Of a stretch of 64,000 bases of DNA, positions 45,462 to 58,245 are shown piece after piece. Source of the stretch: JANWHQ01 sp963775275 (GTDB lineage Bacteria; Pseudomonadota; Alphaproteobacteria; Caulobacterales; Caulobacteraceae); assembly GCA_963775275.1 (NCBI GenBank), contig CAVZII010000005.1:3968001-4032000 (forward strand), given 5' to 3'. Positions within the stretch are counted from its first letter, which is position 1. The number at the start of each line of letters is the position of its first letter. The position numbers and the translations under genes are program-made. The notes under the pieces are model-generated. The model had not been told where the DNA came from, did not search any database, and was given only the letters and a program-made list of their open reading frames with translations.

Positions 45462-47489
45462 TCAGATGCCGCCGGGCTTGCAGCCCGTCTTGAGGAAGTC
45501 CTCGACCGAGGTCAGCTGGAGCGTCAGCATGTCCGGCGTCATGAAGACGTATTGGTGGCCCATGTCGGGGATGATCAGCAGCCTGTAGGGCTTGCCGGCG
45601 GACTTCAAGGCGCTGGCGAAGCGCTTGGAGTCTTCCACCTTGACCGTCTGGTCCCGATCCCCGTGGTAGAGGAAGACCGGGATCTTGGCCTCCTTGGCGT
45701 GGTCGATCGGATCGAGTCCGCCGATGGTGGGGTGCTGGAACTCGCGCTGGAACCGATTCTCGAAGGTCGCATGCTCGATCTCGGCGAGGTCGCCCGCGCC
45801 GGCGCCGGAGATGGCGCACTGGTAGAGGCCGTTGGGCCGCACCGCCGCCGCCAGGGCCGCGTAGCCGCCGTAGGAATAGCCGAACATGGCGACGCGCTTG
45901 GGGTCGGCGACGCCCTGGGCGACGAGCCACTTCACCCCGTCGTCGTCGTCGTCCTGCATCTTCTGGCCCCACTCGCCGTCGCCGGCGCGCCAGAGCTTCT
46001 GGCCCCAGCCGTCCGAGCCTCGGAACTGCGGCCTGAGCACGGCGAAGCCGCGGGAGGCGAAGTACTGGGTCCACCCGCTGATGTCCCAGGTCATCTCGTC
46101 CCGCGCCCAGGGACCGCCGTGGGGCTCGATCAGGGTCGGATAAGGGCCGGGACCGAAGAGCCGCTTGTTCGGCGTGGTCAGGAAGGCCGGGATGATCAAC
46201 CCGTCGCGGGCGGGATATTCCACCAGCCGGTCGTCCCCCAGGGTGGAGGTGTCGATCCACGGCCGGGACTTGCCCAGCAGCTGCAGCTTGGAGCCGTCGG
46301 TCAGGAGATAATACTCGGGCGGCAGCTTGGGCCCGGACTTGACGACGATCAGCAGCCGCCGGTCGTCGGACCAGTCCGAGATGTAGGCGTCGGCGCCATC
46401 GGGGACCTGGATGTCGGCGTCCGGCCCGCCGCCCGGATCGCGCCAATGAACCGTGTCCTGCTTGATTCCCAGCGCCTTCTTGAGGCCCTCGGAGATGGCC
46501 TCGAGCTTCTCGTCGATCCAGTAGTTCTCACCCGACTGCGCCTGAAGCTTGAAACCGAGCACGCGGCCGTAGTCGGCCTTGGCGGTCGACTGGATCACCC
46601 CCCCCGCCTCGAACAGCTTGTGGGCGAAGACCGGATCGAGCAGCTTGTGCTGGCGAATGTCGTATTCGAAGAGCGCGGTCTTGTCCCCCAGCGGCGCCGA
46701 CACGTAGGCGATGTTCGGATCGTTGGTGAAGGCCACGACCTCCTTGATCACGCGGTCCTTGGCGTAGGAGCGGAAGTGCTCCTCCCACTTGCCCGTGTCC
46801 GGATCGCGGATCCACTGGGCGAGATAGACCTTGCCGTTGTCGTAGTTGACCTCGGTCTTGGCCCGGACATCGCCCTTGAGGTCGGCCTGGTAGCCGAAGA
46901 AGTTCTCCGAACCCCGTTCGACCCGGTCGGCGGCGCCGGAATAGACGTCGACCTTGTAGACGTCGCCATAGCTCTCGAGGCGCGTGTCCTCGACGAGCAC
47001 ATTCTTGGGGTCCAGCGGCAGGTTGGACAGCACCTGCACGTCGGCCTGGCGGTCGAAGTAGGATTCCTGTTCCGACTGGGCCGCGCGGCTGTCGGGGAGC
47101 AGGGTGCGCCAGTTCTTGCCCCCCAGGTCGGTGACGTAGGACTTGATCAGGTGCCCCTTGAACGAGCCGGCGGTGTAGGTCTGGACGGTCGTGACGAGCA
47201 GGCGGTCGTTCTTGAGGAACCGCACCTGCAGAAACCGCACGTGGCTCGCGCCCAGGATCGTCGGGCGCGCGGTCAGGGCGTCGGTCCGCCAGATCGAGAT
47301 GACGACCTGCTCGCCGTCCGCCGAGGTCAGCGCGGCGATGTGCTTGCCGTCCGGCGAGATCCTGACATCCGAGATCGCCGCCGCCCGGCCGAAATCGGCG
47401 GCCGTCGGCGGAGCCGCCGAGGCGGCGAAAGCCATCGCCGCGACGGCGATCGCCGCAGCGACCGCCGCCAGAACACCAAGTCTGCGCAC
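45462..47489 (-). CDS. Exported S9-family peptidase, paired with a TonB-dependent receptor
   Basis: A 675-residue S9 peptidase with a signal peptide (AAVAAAIAVAAMAFAASAA). The beta-propeller region is followed by a catalytic domain with PHGGPWARDEMTWD, the nucleophile Ser539 in GYSYGGY, Asp613 in HGDRDQTV and His645 in DMGHQYVF. The triad is complete. It differs from the other S9 protein at 9867-11819 in length and sequence. It follows the TonB-dependent receptor gene by 38 bases on the same strand, so the pair probably imports and degrades peptides. Confidence 0.92.
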   Translation of the reverse strand: MRRLGVLAAVAAAIAVAAMAFAASAAPPTAADFGRAAAISDVRISPDGKHIAALTSADGEQVVISIWRTDALTARPTILGASHVRFLQVRFLKNDRLLVTTVQTYTAGSFKGHLIKSYVTDLGGKNWRTLLPDSRAAQSEQESYFDRQADVQVLSNLPLDPKNVLVEDTRLESYGDVYKVDVYSGAADRVERGSENFFGYQADLKGDVRAKTEVNYDNGKVYLAQWIRDPDTGKWEEHFRSYAKDRVIKEVVAFTNDPNIAYVSAPLGDKTALFEYDIRQHKLLDPVFAHKLFEAGGVIQSTAKADYGRVLGFKLQAQSGENYWIDEKLEAISEGLKKALGIKQDTVHWRDPGGGPDADIQVPDGADAYISDWSDDRRLLIVVKSGPKLPPEYYLLTDGSKLQLLGKSRPWIDTSTLGDDRLVEYPARDGLIIPAFLTTPNKRLFGPGPYPTLIEPHGGPWARDEMTWDISGWTQYFASRGFAVLRPQFRGSDGWGQKLWRAGDGEWGQKMQDDDDDGVKWLVAQGVADPKRVAMFGYSYGGYAALAAAVRPNGLYQCAISGAGAGDLAEIEHATFENRFQREFQHPTIGGLDPIDHAKEAKIPVFLYHGDRDQTVKVEDSKRFASALKSAGKPYRLLIIPDMGHQYVFMTPDMLTLQLTSVEDFLKTGCKPGGI

Positions 47490-47527
47490 CCTAGGCTCCC
47501 TGTCCTACCCAGCCGGACATGCCAGGG

Positions 47528-50446
47528 TCAGAAGAAATCCTTCTTCAGATTGACGAAGAAGGTCCGCCCCATCAACTCGAGATTGCCGTAGCCGTTGGCG
47601 AACTGGGCCACGCGCGGGGCGTAGGCGGAGTCCGGGTTGGCGGAGATGTAGGGCGGGTACTGGTCGCCGACGTTGCGGATACCGACCGTGGCCCGCCACT
47701 TGTCGCCCTTATAGGTGACCGACACCGTATGGTAGAGCTGCGAGGGCTGGTGCAGCAGGTAGCGCCCGCCCGGCGTTTCGCCGGTGAGGTCGTACTCCTG
47801 CTGCTTGCTGAGGAAGGTCGTCGCCCACAGGAACTCCCAGGGACCGTGCGTGAAGCGCGCGTCGGTGTTGAACACCAGCCGGGGGTCGCCGAAGGTCCCG
47901 TTGTAGTCGATCAGCCCCGTGCCCGGGATGAGCTCCTGGCTGTCCTCGGTGGTGTAGGTCGCCTCCCCATGGAAGCGGAACTCACCGAAGCTGAATTCCT
48001 TCCTGTAGAGCACCGTCAGGTCCAGGCCCGCGGTGATCTGACGGGAGACGTTCAGGTAGGAGTCGTCGATCGTCAGGATGTCGTTGTTCGCGTTCCGCGG
48101 CGCCACCAGCAGGCAGTAGGCCGAGCCGCTGCGGAACTGGGTGCTGTCGTAGCAGAGGTTCAGCAGGTTGGTGGCGCCCAGCCGCGCGATCTCGTTGTCG
48201 ACTTCGATGTGGAAGTAGTCGAGCTCGATCTGCAGGTCGGCGAAGGACGGCTGGAAGATGCCCCCGACCGTCAGGTTCTTGGAGGTTTCGGGGGTCAGTC
48301 GGCCCAGCGCGCCCTGGGTGACGACCTCGGGCGTGGAGCTGTAGCCGGCGAAGTTCGGCGGCAGGCCCTCGGACGCGCAGTTCTTGTAGACGTTGGAGTT
48401 CGGATCGCCCGCACCGTAGTTCTGGCAGGGGTCGATCGCGCCGGTGAAGCTGGTCTGGGCGGCCAGATAGTTCTCGAACAGCTCGGGGCCCCGGAACGAG
48501 GTGCCGTAGGTGGCCCGCAGGCGGAACGCGGGGATGATCTGCCAGTTGCCCGTGACCTTGAAGGTCCAGCGGTTGCCCGCGGTCCGGTAATGGGTGTAGC
48601 GCGCCGAGCCGTTGAGCGTGAGGTCTTCGAAGAACGGCTTGCCCTTGACGATCGGCGCCTCGAGCTCGCCGTAGCCCTCGGCCACGTCCTCGTCGCCCGT
48701 GGTGATGCCGGCCGAGGAGAGGTTGAAGTAGTTCTGCGCCAACCCCTGCGGACCGGGAACGTCGTTGATCTGGTAGTAGCGGAACTCGCCGCCGATCACG
48801 GCCTGCAGCGGACCGGCCGGCAGGTTGAACAACGGCCCGTCCAGATGCCCGTCCACGTCCACTTGCTTGTAGGTCGTGTGTCCCGTGTCGTTGGCGTCGA
48901 TGTAGGCCAGGGCCGGGTCGCCCGCGAGGGCCTGCGACCCGATGAACCAGTTCAGCGGGTAGCAGTGCTCGTTCGGGTTGGTGAGGTTGATGGCGCAGGT
49001 ATAGGACACGCCATCGACCGGGCTCGTCCGCGAGTAGGCCGGGTTGAAGCCCACGGGCGTGGGCACGACGTCCAGCGCGTTGGCCACGCGATCGGCCAGC
49101 TGCGCCTGGACGGTGTAGCTCGCCTTGTTCTCGCCGAAGGTGACGCCGGCATCCCACTTCCAGCCCGCCATGGGCTTGAAGTCGCCGCGAAGACCGACGA
49201 GCGCCCGACCGGCGGTGACGTTCTGGGAGAAGTGGCTTACCGGCAGGGTCATGACCGGCTGGACGAAGTCGGGGAACGGATTGAAGGGGCTGAACGACGC
49301 CCCGAGGATCGAAGAAATGTCGGCCGGGAAGAACTGGGGCAGGAACGCGGCCTGGCGCGAATCCCGGTTGGTGATCAGGCCCTCGAAGTAGAGCTCGGTG
49401 CTGCCTGAAACATCGACGCCGCCGCTGACATAGGCCGACATCCGTCGCGAAGGCGTGTACGCGTCCACGTCCTTGCTGCGCGGATCGGTCGCGATGTTCG
49501 TCAGGCGCGGCACGGTCCCGAACGAGGACTGCTGGAAGGGCTTGAACGGGAAGCTCGCCGGCAAGGTGGGATCGAAGACCCAGAACCCGGTGTTGAAGGT
49601 GGCCACGAAGTCGGTCTGGGTGAAGTCGCAATAGGGGGCGCCGCCGGCATAGCTGCGGCCGAAGTCGTAGGAGGTCCCGTTCGGCAGCTTCTGGAGCTCC
49701 AGCGGGCACTGGCCGCCGGGCAGGTCGCCGACCTTCACCGCGTTCTGCTGATCCCGCTCCAGGCTGAACTGGACGTGGTAGTTGTCGCCGACCTTGCCGC
49801 CGACGATCGACACCTCGTAGGCCGAACCCGGCCCGCGCTGGGTCTGGTTGGCGTCGAACTCGACGCTGACGCCGTTCAGCCGGTCGCGGGTGATGATGTT
49901 CACCACCCCGCCGATGGCGTCGGAGCCGTAGATCGAGGAGGCGCCGTCCTTCAGGATCTCGTAGCGCTCCACCAGGTTGTCCGGGATGACGTTCAGGTCC
50001 ACGGCCGCGACCGTGCCGCCCACGCCGGCCGGGTTCAGCCGGCGGCCGTTCAGCAGCACCAGGGTGCGCTCGGCGCCGAGGCCCCGCAGCGAAACCGTGT
50101 CCACGCCCGGCCCGCCGTCGACCACGAAGCCGCCGAACTGGGCGTTGATCTGGGTGGAGCCCGCCGCGATCGTGCTCTTCTGAAGGATCTCTGAGGCCGT
50201 GAAGAGGCCCTGGGATTTGCTCTCCTCGCTCGTGATCACCTGGATCGGCGCCGGCGAGGTGAAGGCGGTGTGACGGATCCGCGAGCCCGTGACCACCACC
50301 TCGTCGTTAGAGCTGCCCGACGACGCCTGGCTCGACGAGGACGCCCCCGCGTTCTGGTTTCCCTGGGCCCAGGCTGGCGCGCCCGCCAGCAGAAGCCCGC
50401 CCAAGCCGCCCACGATCGTGGTCGACATCAGCTTGTTCTTGAACAT
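47528..50446 (-). CDS. TonB-dependent outer-membrane receptor
   Basis: A 972-residue outer-membrane transporter. After a signal peptide (about 27 residues, ending AWAQ) comes a low-complexity Ser/Asn stretch and a TonB-box-like DEVVVTGSRI. The plug has LRGLGAERTLVLLNGRRL and YEILKDGASSIYGSDAIGGVVNI. The barrel ends in a terminal Phe (LKKDFF). I chose the ATG at 50446, since the ten residues before it lack homology. This Oar-like or Ser-rich subtype is abundant in Caulobacterales and often takes up plant-derived molecules or peptides; the adjacent S9 peptidase favours peptides. Confidence 0.93.
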   Translation of the reverse strand: MFKNKLMSTTIVGGLGGLLLAGAPAWAQGNQNAGASSSSQASSGSSNDEVVVTGSRIRHTAFTSPAPIQVITSEESKSQGLFTASEILQKSTIAAGSTQINAQFGGFVVDGGPGVDTVSLRGLGAERTLVLLNGRRLNPAGVGGTVAAVDLNVIPDNLVERYEILKDGASSIYGSDAIGGVVNIITRDRLNGVSVEFDANQTQRGPGSAYEVSIVGGKVGDNYHVQFSLERDQQNAVKVGDLPGGQCPLELQKLPNGTSYDFGRSYAGGAPYCDFTQTDFVATFNTGFWVFDPTLPASFPFKPFQQSSFGTVPRLTNIATDPRSKDVDAYTPSRRMSAYVSGGVDVSGSTELYFEGLITNRDSRQAAFLPQFFPADISSILGASFSPFNPFPDFVQPVMTLPVSHFSQNVTAGRALVGLRGDFKPMAGWKWDAGVTFGENKASYTVQAQLADRVANALDVVPTPVGFNPAYSRTSPVDGVSYTCAINLTNPNEHCYPLNWFIGSQALAGDPALAYIDANDTGHTTYKQVDVDGHLDGPLFNLPAGPLQAVIGGEFRYYQINDVPGPQGLAQNYFNLSSAGITTGDEDVAEGYGELEAPIVKGKPFFEDLTLNGSARYTHYRTAGNRWTFKVTGNWQIIPAFRLRATYGTSFRGPELFENYLAAQTSFTGAIDPCQNYGAGDPNSNVYKNCASEGLPPNFAGYSSTPEVVTQGALGRLTPETSKNLTVGGIFQPSFADLQIELDYFHIEVDNEIARLGATNLLNLCYDSTQFRSGSAYCLLVAPRNANNDILTIDDSYLNVSRQITAGLDLTVLYRKEFSFGEFRFHGEATYTTEDSQELIPGTGLIDYNGTFGDPRLVFNTDARFTHGPWEFLWATTFLSKQQEYDLTGETPGGRYLLHQPSQLYHTVSVTYKGDKWRATVGIRNVGDQYPPYISANPDSAYAPRVAQFANGYGNLELMGRTFFVNLKKDFF

Positions 50447-50912
50447 GCAACACCCCTCGTATCCGGCTGACGGCAAAGTCAGTCAGCTCCCCGCTGCAAA
50501 ATTGATAAGCGCGTAAACCACCTGAGCGCGAGCCCAAATGTCGCCCGAATTGCTCCACTTTCGCCGCAATTGCCGCAAGTTGATGCATTTGCGCATCGCT
50601 CTTCGGCAGGCCGGCGGCCGGCCCCAAGGCGCCGCAGGAACACATGGGTGCTGGAGCCGACGGCCCGGACTGGCCCGTTCGTCCCCCTCTTTTTCGCCGT
50701 GCCTGCGCCCCTGGCGGCGTCCGCCCGATCCCCCGCGCGCGCCGCCGAACCGCGCCCGTCCCCGAAGATCCACAGGCTGGCGTCCTCCGGCGAACCGCCC
50801 ACGCTTGCGCCGTCCGCGCGGCGCCTCTAAACGAGCGCCTTAACCTGCAAGTCGGCCGGAGCGGCGCGCGACCTCGCGCGGCCTCTTTCCACGCGCGCGT
50901 GTGCGAGACCTG
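50447..50912. other. Intergenic region between the divergent receptor and carB
   Basis: About 470 bases with no gene that I accept. Frames here are short and match no family. The part next to the receptor start is less GC-rich (GCAAAATTGATAAG, 50504-50517) and may hold its promoter. The promoter of carB must lie towards 50900; I see no clear boxes. Confidence 0.5.
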
Positions 50913-54209
<3,297 letters not shown>

Positions 54210-54735
54210 ACGCCTCCGGGCCGCTCGCAGAAGAAGAATTGAGCAGAATCACGCCGGATCGGGCGCCTGCCAGGCGACCCGGTAATCGTCACAAAGTGTC
54301 CAGATCCGGACAGTCATGTCCTCCACGAATGGACACTCTGGCTCTATAAGTTTGATTTTCCATGACTTTGTCGATGTCACTGACTGCCGCAAGGTAGTCT
54401 CGGACGCCGATTGCTCATGTCGATGGACCGACGATGTTGCGCAACGATCTCGCCGCCGCCTTTGGCAACGCCGATCGCAACTGGCTTTCCAGCCTGATCG
54501 CTCGTCCCGGGCCCTTCGACCCCGCGGCGGCCAACACTGAGCGGCGGACGAAAGAGATCAAGGTCCGAAAGGCGACGGGGGCGTCGGACGCCGCCACAGG
54601 GCGCCGTCCGCTCCGGCCATTCCCGGCTGCGTCAGCCCTTGCGCTGGCGGCGGCCCCTGCGGCGGCGGGCGCCCGAGACCTCGGCTGGCGGCCAGGGCCA
54701 CGCCGGCCGCCTCGAACAGGGACGAGTGAACCGCC
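54210..54735. other. Intergenic region after carB with two tandem TGTCC hairpins
   Basis: About 525 bases with no convincing gene. Two adjacent small palindromes share the same arms: TGTCC...GGACA at 54297-54312 and again at 54317-54335. An AT-rich stretch with TATAAG follows near 54345, so the pair may be a regulated promoter region. A 114-codon frame at 54434 has shadow-like composition and is not accepted. Confidence 0.45.
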
Positions 54736-55704
54736 GTGGGACCCACGCTCTGCGCCTTCGGCATGGGGATCGCTTTGATGGCGGGCGTCGTCGGCGTGGC
54801 CCGAGGCCAACCCGTGAGCTCACCGCCAGCTTCTGCGGCGGCCACGACGCCTTCCAGCGCGGCGTCTTCAGGCGCCAAGCCAGCTTCGACGTCGGAAAGC
54901 GAGATCGTCGTCAGGGGCCACGCGCCGACGCCGCCTCCGAGCTTCGCCAAGGCCGCCGAGAAATTCGTGCATGACTCGGGCCGGCCCGGCCCGATCGGAC
55001 AGATCTCCCGCTGGGGACAGCCAGTTTGTCCGTTGACCGAGGGCCTTGCGCCGGCGTTCAACGACTTCGTCACCAAGCGCATCAGGGAAGTGGCGGCGCG
55101 GGTGGGCGCCCCCAGCACCGGCGATTGCGGCCGGGACGTCAATGTCCTGGTGGCGTTCACGGCCATGCCCGACCAGCTGATGGCCGACGTGCGCGAGCAT
55201 CATCAGGCTCTGCTCGGCTTTCATTATGTCGGCGAGACAAAGTCGCTCGCGGCCTTCCAGCCGCCGATGAAGAGCTGGTACGTGACCATGACCCGCGTTC
55301 CGGGCGGTGACTTCGCAATGTTCGACCGGGCCTATGCGCCGCGGCCGCCCGGAGGCACGGGCTCCCATATCCCTCCTCCACTGAAGAGCGAGTTCGCCTT
55401 CGCCCTCGTGGTCGTCGATTCCAGCTTGCTGGAGGGTCAGGAAATCGGACCTGTCGCCGACAAGGTCGCGATGCTGGTCCTCAGCAAGCCGGCGGCCCGG
55501 GACGGTTGCAGCTCCCTGCCCACCGTCATGGATCTGCTGGAGCCCACGTGTCCCTCGGGAGGTTCGCAGCAGGGGCTCACGGCCTATGACGAGGCCTATC
55601 TGAGGGCGCTTTACGCCTACAAAGGAGATGAGCGCAGATCCTTCGAGCGCAGATCGATCGCTCGGCGGGTCGTCGAACGGACCGGCTCGGCCCAGGCCCA
55701 TTAG
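54736..55704 (+). CDS. Exported protein of unknown function
   Basis: A 322-residue protein with a signal peptide (GIALMAGVVGVARG) and a Ser/Ala/Pro-rich linker (about 30-60). The mature domain has GQPVCPLTEGLAPAFNDFVTKRI and REVAARVGAPSTGDCGRDVNVLV, then a C-terminal part with two cysteines (DGCSSLPTVMD, EPTCPSGG) and LTAYDEAYLRALYAY. I do not recognise a named family, but similar exported proteins occur in Caulobacterales and sphingomonads as far as I recall. The start may be GTG 54736 or ATG 54763. Periplasmic or surface location is likely. Confidence 0.7.
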   Translation: MGPTLCAFGMGIALMAGVVGVARGQPVSSPPASAAATTPSSAASSGAKPASTSESEIVVRGHAPTPPPSFAKAAEKFVHDSGRPGPIGQISRWGQPVCPLTEGLAPAFNDFVTKRIREVAARVGAPSTGDCGRDVNVLVAFTAMPDQLMADVREHHQALLGFHYVGETKSLAAFQPPMKSWYVTMTRVPGGDFAMFDRAYAPRPPGGTGSHIPPPLKSEFAFALVVVDSSLLEGQEIGPVADKVAMLVLSKPAARDGCSSLPTVMDLLEPTCPSGGSQQGLTAYDEAYLRALYAYKGDERRSFERRSIARRVVERTGSAQAH

Positions 55705-56061
55705 ATCGGGTCGCCTGTCCGCGGCGGCGCTGCTGATCTCCGCATCGCGCGACGAGCCGCAGCGACCTGCACCGTTCGCGTTGAAGGCCAGATCGCGTCC
55801 GTCCATTGAGCAGCGCCTGATCCGCCCGATCAGGACCGACACACCCTGGTCGAGGGCGGTCGGTCGACCAGACGGCTCCGATTTCCTTGACACGTCATGC
55901 AATCGGCCGATCATCCAGCCACAGCCCTGCCTCGGCAGGCGCGCGGGCCCGCCCGGTCGGCCCGAGCCGTTCACAGATCGACTGACCGGGCGTCCCCGAT
56001 TGCAGCGCCCGCCCCGGCGCGGAGGGGAGCATTCGGCTCCTCAGCAACCGAGGACGAAGCC
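55705..56061. other. Intergenic region with a hairpin and a possible promoter
   Basis: About 355 bases without an accepted gene. CCTGATC-CGCCC-GATCAGG (55816-55834) is a perfect seven-pair hairpin, without a T-run. TTGACA near 55890 could be the -35 box of the small membrane gene at 56062, with a weak -10. Frames across this stretch look like shadows. Confidence 0.4.
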
Positions 56062-56226
56062 ATGCGCGCTCACGACCGGAACCACGCCCATCACCATCCG
56101 CTCAACTACTGGAAGAAGCGGGCCGAGGACTCGGCCGACGTCTTCGTCGTCATCTTCGCGGTGGCGCTCGGGCTCGTGATGCTGGTCGGGCTGATCACCG
56201 CCAACGGCCACGTCACCTGGCAATAG
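56062..56226 (+). CDS. Small His-rich single-helix membrane protein
   Basis: A 54-residue protein. A histidine-rich N-terminus (MRAHDRNHAHHHPLNYWKKR) is followed by one transmembrane helix (VFVVIFAVALGLVMLVGLI) and a short polar end. It is too compact to name. The ATG at 56062 is preceded by a GAGGACGAAG-like binding site. The His cluster could bind metal. The gene is followed 73 bases later by another small membrane protein. Confidence 0.55.
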   Translation: MRAHDRNHAHHHPLNYWKKRAEDSADVFVVIFAVALGLVMLVGLITANGHVTWQ

Positions 56227-56299
56227 GCCCGCCGAGGCTCCTGGGCGCGAACCCTCCCGGGGCTGAAGCGTTCATGGCGCTTGCTTCGGGAGAACGCCA

Positions 56300-56581
56300 A
56301 TGGTCCGCCTCGTCCTGACCGTGTTGGGGATCGCCGCCGTTGGCGCCCTTGTCGGGGCCGGTCTCTTTGTCGCGCCCGGCGCCGTGGGGATGACCCTGTT
56401 GACGGCGGCGCCGCTCGTCGTCGGCGGCGTCCTGGTCCATCTCGCCATCCGCGACAGCGTCGGCGGACCCGGCCTGCTGCAAGGCTTCCTCTTGAAGTCG
56501 GCCAAGCCCGCCACTATCCTTTCCTCCCCGGACGTCGACGCCCCCTCTCCGGACCGGACACGCAGGGCGAATCTGAGCTAA
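56300..56581 (+). CDS. Small two-helix membrane protein, unknown function
   Basis: A 93-residue protein with two hydrophobic segments (LVLTVLGIAAVGALVGAGLF and VGMTLLTAAPLVVGGVLVHL) and a polar tail. I do not recognise it. It is nine bases upstream of greA on the same strand, so it is probably in the same transcript. Confidence 0.55.
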   Translation: MVRLVLTVLGIAAVGALVGAGLFVAPGAVGMTLLTAAPLVVGGVLVHLAIRDSVGGPGLLQGFLLKSAKPATILSSPDVDAPSPDRTRRANLS

Positions 56582-56590
56582 AAATCCGCA

Positions 56591-57064
56591 ATGGAAAAAG
56601 TCCCTATGACCGCCGAGGGCTTTCAGGCCCTCGACGAAGAATTGAAGCGTTTGAAGACTGTGGAACGACCTCAGGTGATCGGGCAGATCGCCGAGGCCCG
56701 CAGCCACGGCGACCTGTCCGAAAACGCCGAATACCACGCAGCCAAGGACCGCCAGGGCTGGATCGAAGGCCGCATCGCCGAGATCGAAGACCGGCTGGCG
56801 CGCGCTCAGGTGATCGACGTCACCAAGCTGTCCGGGAGCCAGGTGAAGTTCGGCGCCACCGTCACGGTGGTCGACGAGGACACCGAAGAGGAAGGCCGCT
56901 ACCAGATCGTCGGCGAGCACGAGGCGGACGTGAAGTCCGGCCGCATCTCGCTGGCTTCGCCCCTGTCGCGTGCGATGATCGGCAAGGAAGTCGGCGACGT
57001 GGTCGAGGTGAACACGCCCGGCGGCGTCAAGGCCTACGAGATCCTCAAGATCGAGTGGGCCTGA
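56591..57064 (+). CDS. greA: Transcription elongation factor GreA
   Basis: A 157-residue factor that helps RNA polymerase out of backtracked pauses by stimulating transcript cleavage. The coiled-coil N-terminus (LDEELKRLKTVERPQVIGQI) with its conserved tip (HGDLSENAEYHAAKD) and the FKBP-like C-terminal domain ending YEILKIEWA are present. Length is normal. The ATG at 56591 follows the small membrane gene directly. Confidence 0.96.
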   Translation: MEKVPMTAEGFQALDEELKRLKTVERPQVIGQIAEARSHGDLSENAEYHAAKDRQGWIEGRIAEIEDRLARAQVIDVTKLSGSQVKFGATVTVVDEDTEEEGRYQIVGEHEADVKSGRISLASPLSRAMIGKEVGDVVEVNTPGGVKAYEILKIEWA

Positions 57065-57087
57065 CCGGCGCCGGCGTCCCTGTCGCT

Positions 57088-57130
57088 TCCGAAGTTCGTT
57101 CGCACTCGCCGCACGCGGTGACGAACGTCG
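57088..57130. repeat. Possible degenerate copy of the ntrX-ntrY palindrome
   Basis: TCCGAAGTTCG at 57088-57098 matches the arm of unit 1, and GCGGTGACGAACGTC at 57115-57129 is the exact reverse complement of 15 bases in unit 3 (GACGTTCGTCACCGC). Both lie in the greA-trxB gap. The arms no longer pair well, so this looks like a decayed family member. Confidence 0.4.
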
Positions 57131-57214
57131 CGCTCGGCACACTTGGCCGGGCGACGAGCGGGCTGAACCGCACTATCTAGACGCGGAGCCGCAACAGACC
57201 CGCCTGGAGTCCGC

Positions 57215-58216
57215 ATGTCCGATCCTCGTTCAGTCCGCTGCCTGATCATCGGCGCCGGCGCGGCCGGCTACACCGCCGCCATCTACGCCGCGCGCGCCAT
57301 GCTGAATCCGGTGCTGATCGCCGGCCTGCAGCCGGGCGGCCAGCTCACCATCACTACCGACGTGGAGAACTACCCGGGCTTCGCCGACGTGATCCAGGGC
57401 CCCTGGCTGATGGACCAGATGCGCGCCCAGGCCGAGCACGTGGGGACCGAGATCCTCTCCGACCTGGTGATTGAGGCCGACCTCTCCGGCCGTCCCTTCC
57501 GGGTGCGATGTGATTCGGGCCTGGAGCTGAAGGCCGAGACCCTGATCATCGCCACCGGCGCCCAGGCCAAGTGGCTGGGCCTGGAGACCGAGCAGAAGTT
57601 CCAGGGATTCGGCGTCTCGGCCTGCGCCACCTGCGACGGGTTCTTCTATCGCGGCAAGGAGGTGCTGGTGGTCGGCGGCGGCAACACCGCCGTGGAGGAG
57701 GCCCTGTTCCTCACCAACTTCGCCGCCAAGGTCATCCTGGTCCACCGCCGCGACGAGCTCAGGGCCGAGCGGATCCTGCAGGAGCGGCTGTTCGCCCACC
57801 CCAAGATCGAGGTGGTGTGGGACAGCGCGGTGGAAGAGGTCCTGGGCGAGACCGACCCGCTGGGCGTCACCGGCGCCAGACTGCGCAATCTGAAGACTGG
57901 CGAGACCCGCGAGATCGCCTGCGACGGCGTCTTCATCGCCATCGGCCACGCGCCGGCCTCGGAGTTGTTCAAGGGCCAGCTCGAGATGGACGCAGCGGGT
58001 TATCTGAAGGTGATCCCCGGCGCGGCCTCTACGGCCGTCCAGGGCGTGTTCGCGGCCGGCGACGTGACCGACGACAAGTACCGCCAGGCGGTCACCGCGG
58101 CGGGCATGGGCTGCATGGCGGCGCTGGAGGCGGTGCGGTTCCTCGCCGAGGAGGACCACAAGGCCCGGCGCGAGCCGCTCGGCCACGCCGAGGCGGAGAA
58201 GATCGGGACGTGGTGA
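57215..58216 (+). CDS. trxB: Thioredoxin reductase
   Basis: A 333-residue NADPH-dependent flavoenzyme that reduces thioredoxin. It has the FAD site GAGAAGYTAAIYAARA, the redox CxxC in SACATCDGFFYRGKEV, the NADPH site VVGGGNTAVEEALFL and a C-terminal FAD motif FAAGDVTDDKYRQAVTAAG. Length and motifs are standard. It stands alone between greA and the convergent rpmB. Confidence 0.96.
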   Translation: MSDPRSVRCLIIGAGAAGYTAAIYAARAMLNPVLIAGLQPGGQLTITTDVENYPGFADVIQGPWLMDQMRAQAEHVGTEILSDLVIEADLSGRPFRVRCDSGLELKAETLIIATGAQAKWLGLETEQKFQGFGVSACATCDGFFYRGKEVLVVGGGNTAVEEALFLTNFAAKVILVHRRDELRAERILQERLFAHPKIEVVWDSAVEEVLGETDPLGVTGARLRNLKTGETREIACDGVFIAIGHAPASELFKGQLEMDAAGYLKVIPGAASTAVQGVFAAGDVTDDKYRQAVTAAGMGCMAALEAVRFLAEEDHKARREPLGHAEAEKIGTW

Positions 58217-58245
58217 GCCCTCGGGGGGAACGCCCGGGAAAGGGG

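Noticed and set aside
54434..54778. 114-codon plus-strand frame after carB
   Set aside because: Arg/Pro/Ala-rich after the first part, with no ribosome binding site or recognisable domain.
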